Source: Burkholderiaceae bacterium (GTDB lineage Bacteria > Pseudomonadota > Gammaproteobacteria > Burkholderiales > Burkholderiaceae_C). From it: a stretch of DNA of 64,000 bases. Numbering within the stretch: position 1 is the stretch's first letter; every line of letters begins with the position of its first letter. The notes below the pieces were generated by a model. That model was not told the origin of the DNA and made no database searches. It saw nothing but the letters and a program-made list of their open reading frames with translations. The translations under genes and the position numbers were made by a program. Shown one piece after another: positions 63,894 to 64,000 of this stretch. The stretch is taken from contig CAJYPV010000031.1 of the NCBI GenBank assembly GCA_913776825.1, forward strand, positions 62,001-126,000, written 5' to 3'.

Positions 63894-64000
63894 TTAATTG
63901 CCCCATCCGCCGAAAATCCAGTCGTGCGAAAATGTTGAGGTGGTGCCGATGAACTTTCTATAGCCACCTGCACCCCACTCAGGGAAGCGGTTTCTGGCGT

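Overview
The window is high-G+C bacterial chromosome, most likely from a beta-proteobacterium of the order Burkholderiales (Roseateles/Mitsuaria/Rubrivivax-like). The EF-G sequence, the FNR-like regulator without Fe-S cysteines, the density of two-component genes and the integrated inovirus fit that group. The genus is inference. I found no rRNA, tRNA or CRISPR array.

Layout. 1-999: 5' part of a secreted beta-propeller/amidohydrolase protein on the minus strand, cut by the window edge. 1298-3400: a free-standing fusA, followed by about 1 kb of noncoding DNA holding six large palindromic repeats in two orientations (3447-4375). 4453-9761: an envelope/stress block on the minus strand (DUF1328 membrane peptide, ferritin-like protein, cardiolipin synthase, AsmA-like protein, single-domain response regulator). 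10090-11988: two small secreted or membrane-anchored proteins and an OmpA-type lipoprotein.

12185-28143 is the most coherent system in the window. A type I secretion operon (TolC-like, ABC with a degenerate peptidase domain, HlyD-like, then a NarL-type response regulator) is divergent from a 1171-residue adhesin with eight Ig-like repeats. Degenerate EAL-like proteins lie on both sides, and a large 7TM-type sensor kinase closes the locus. Four palindromes of the form (A/T)GCA-N6-TGCT stand in front of the first EAL-like gene, the tolC operon (two copies) and the copper-storage/adhesin interval. They suggest one regulator for the whole locus. A TAAG motif just after the N-terminal region of the adhesin recalls the LapG cleavage site of LapA adhesins.

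28346-33985 is a sensory cluster on the plus strand (MEDS-domain protein, hybrid histidine kinase, OmpR-type regulator, PAS-GAF hybrid kinase with an inserted segment in its receiver). 34137-42875 holds an FNR-like regulator with a perfect palindrome upstream, an orphan carbamoyltransferase-like domain, a GH128-like lipoprotein, an MFS transporter, a YkgJ-type protein, a phosphoethanolamine-transferase-like enzyme and an MBL-fold hydrolase.

42998-49757 is a complete-looking filamentous prophage of about 6.73 kb between two dif-like sites: repressor, three operator palindromes, rolling-circle Rep with a strong internal hairpin array, ssDNA-binding protein, a signal-less Pf3-like major coat protein, terminator, small coat protein, TspB/pIII-like adsorption protein, DUF2523 protein, Zot and an HTH protein. 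The left att site lies inside the repressor gene, so integration changes the C-terminus of the repressor.

50009-61415: cytochrome c/FTR1 iron permease, a WG-repeat protein next to a DUF2185 (Imm33-like) gene, a three-gene minus-strand operon led by a 1592-residue Ig-repeat protein, and an FHA protein. 61632-63893 is a decayed insertion zone: IS256-family and IS3-family transposase remnants around a lower-G+C lipoprotein gene and a small unknown gene.
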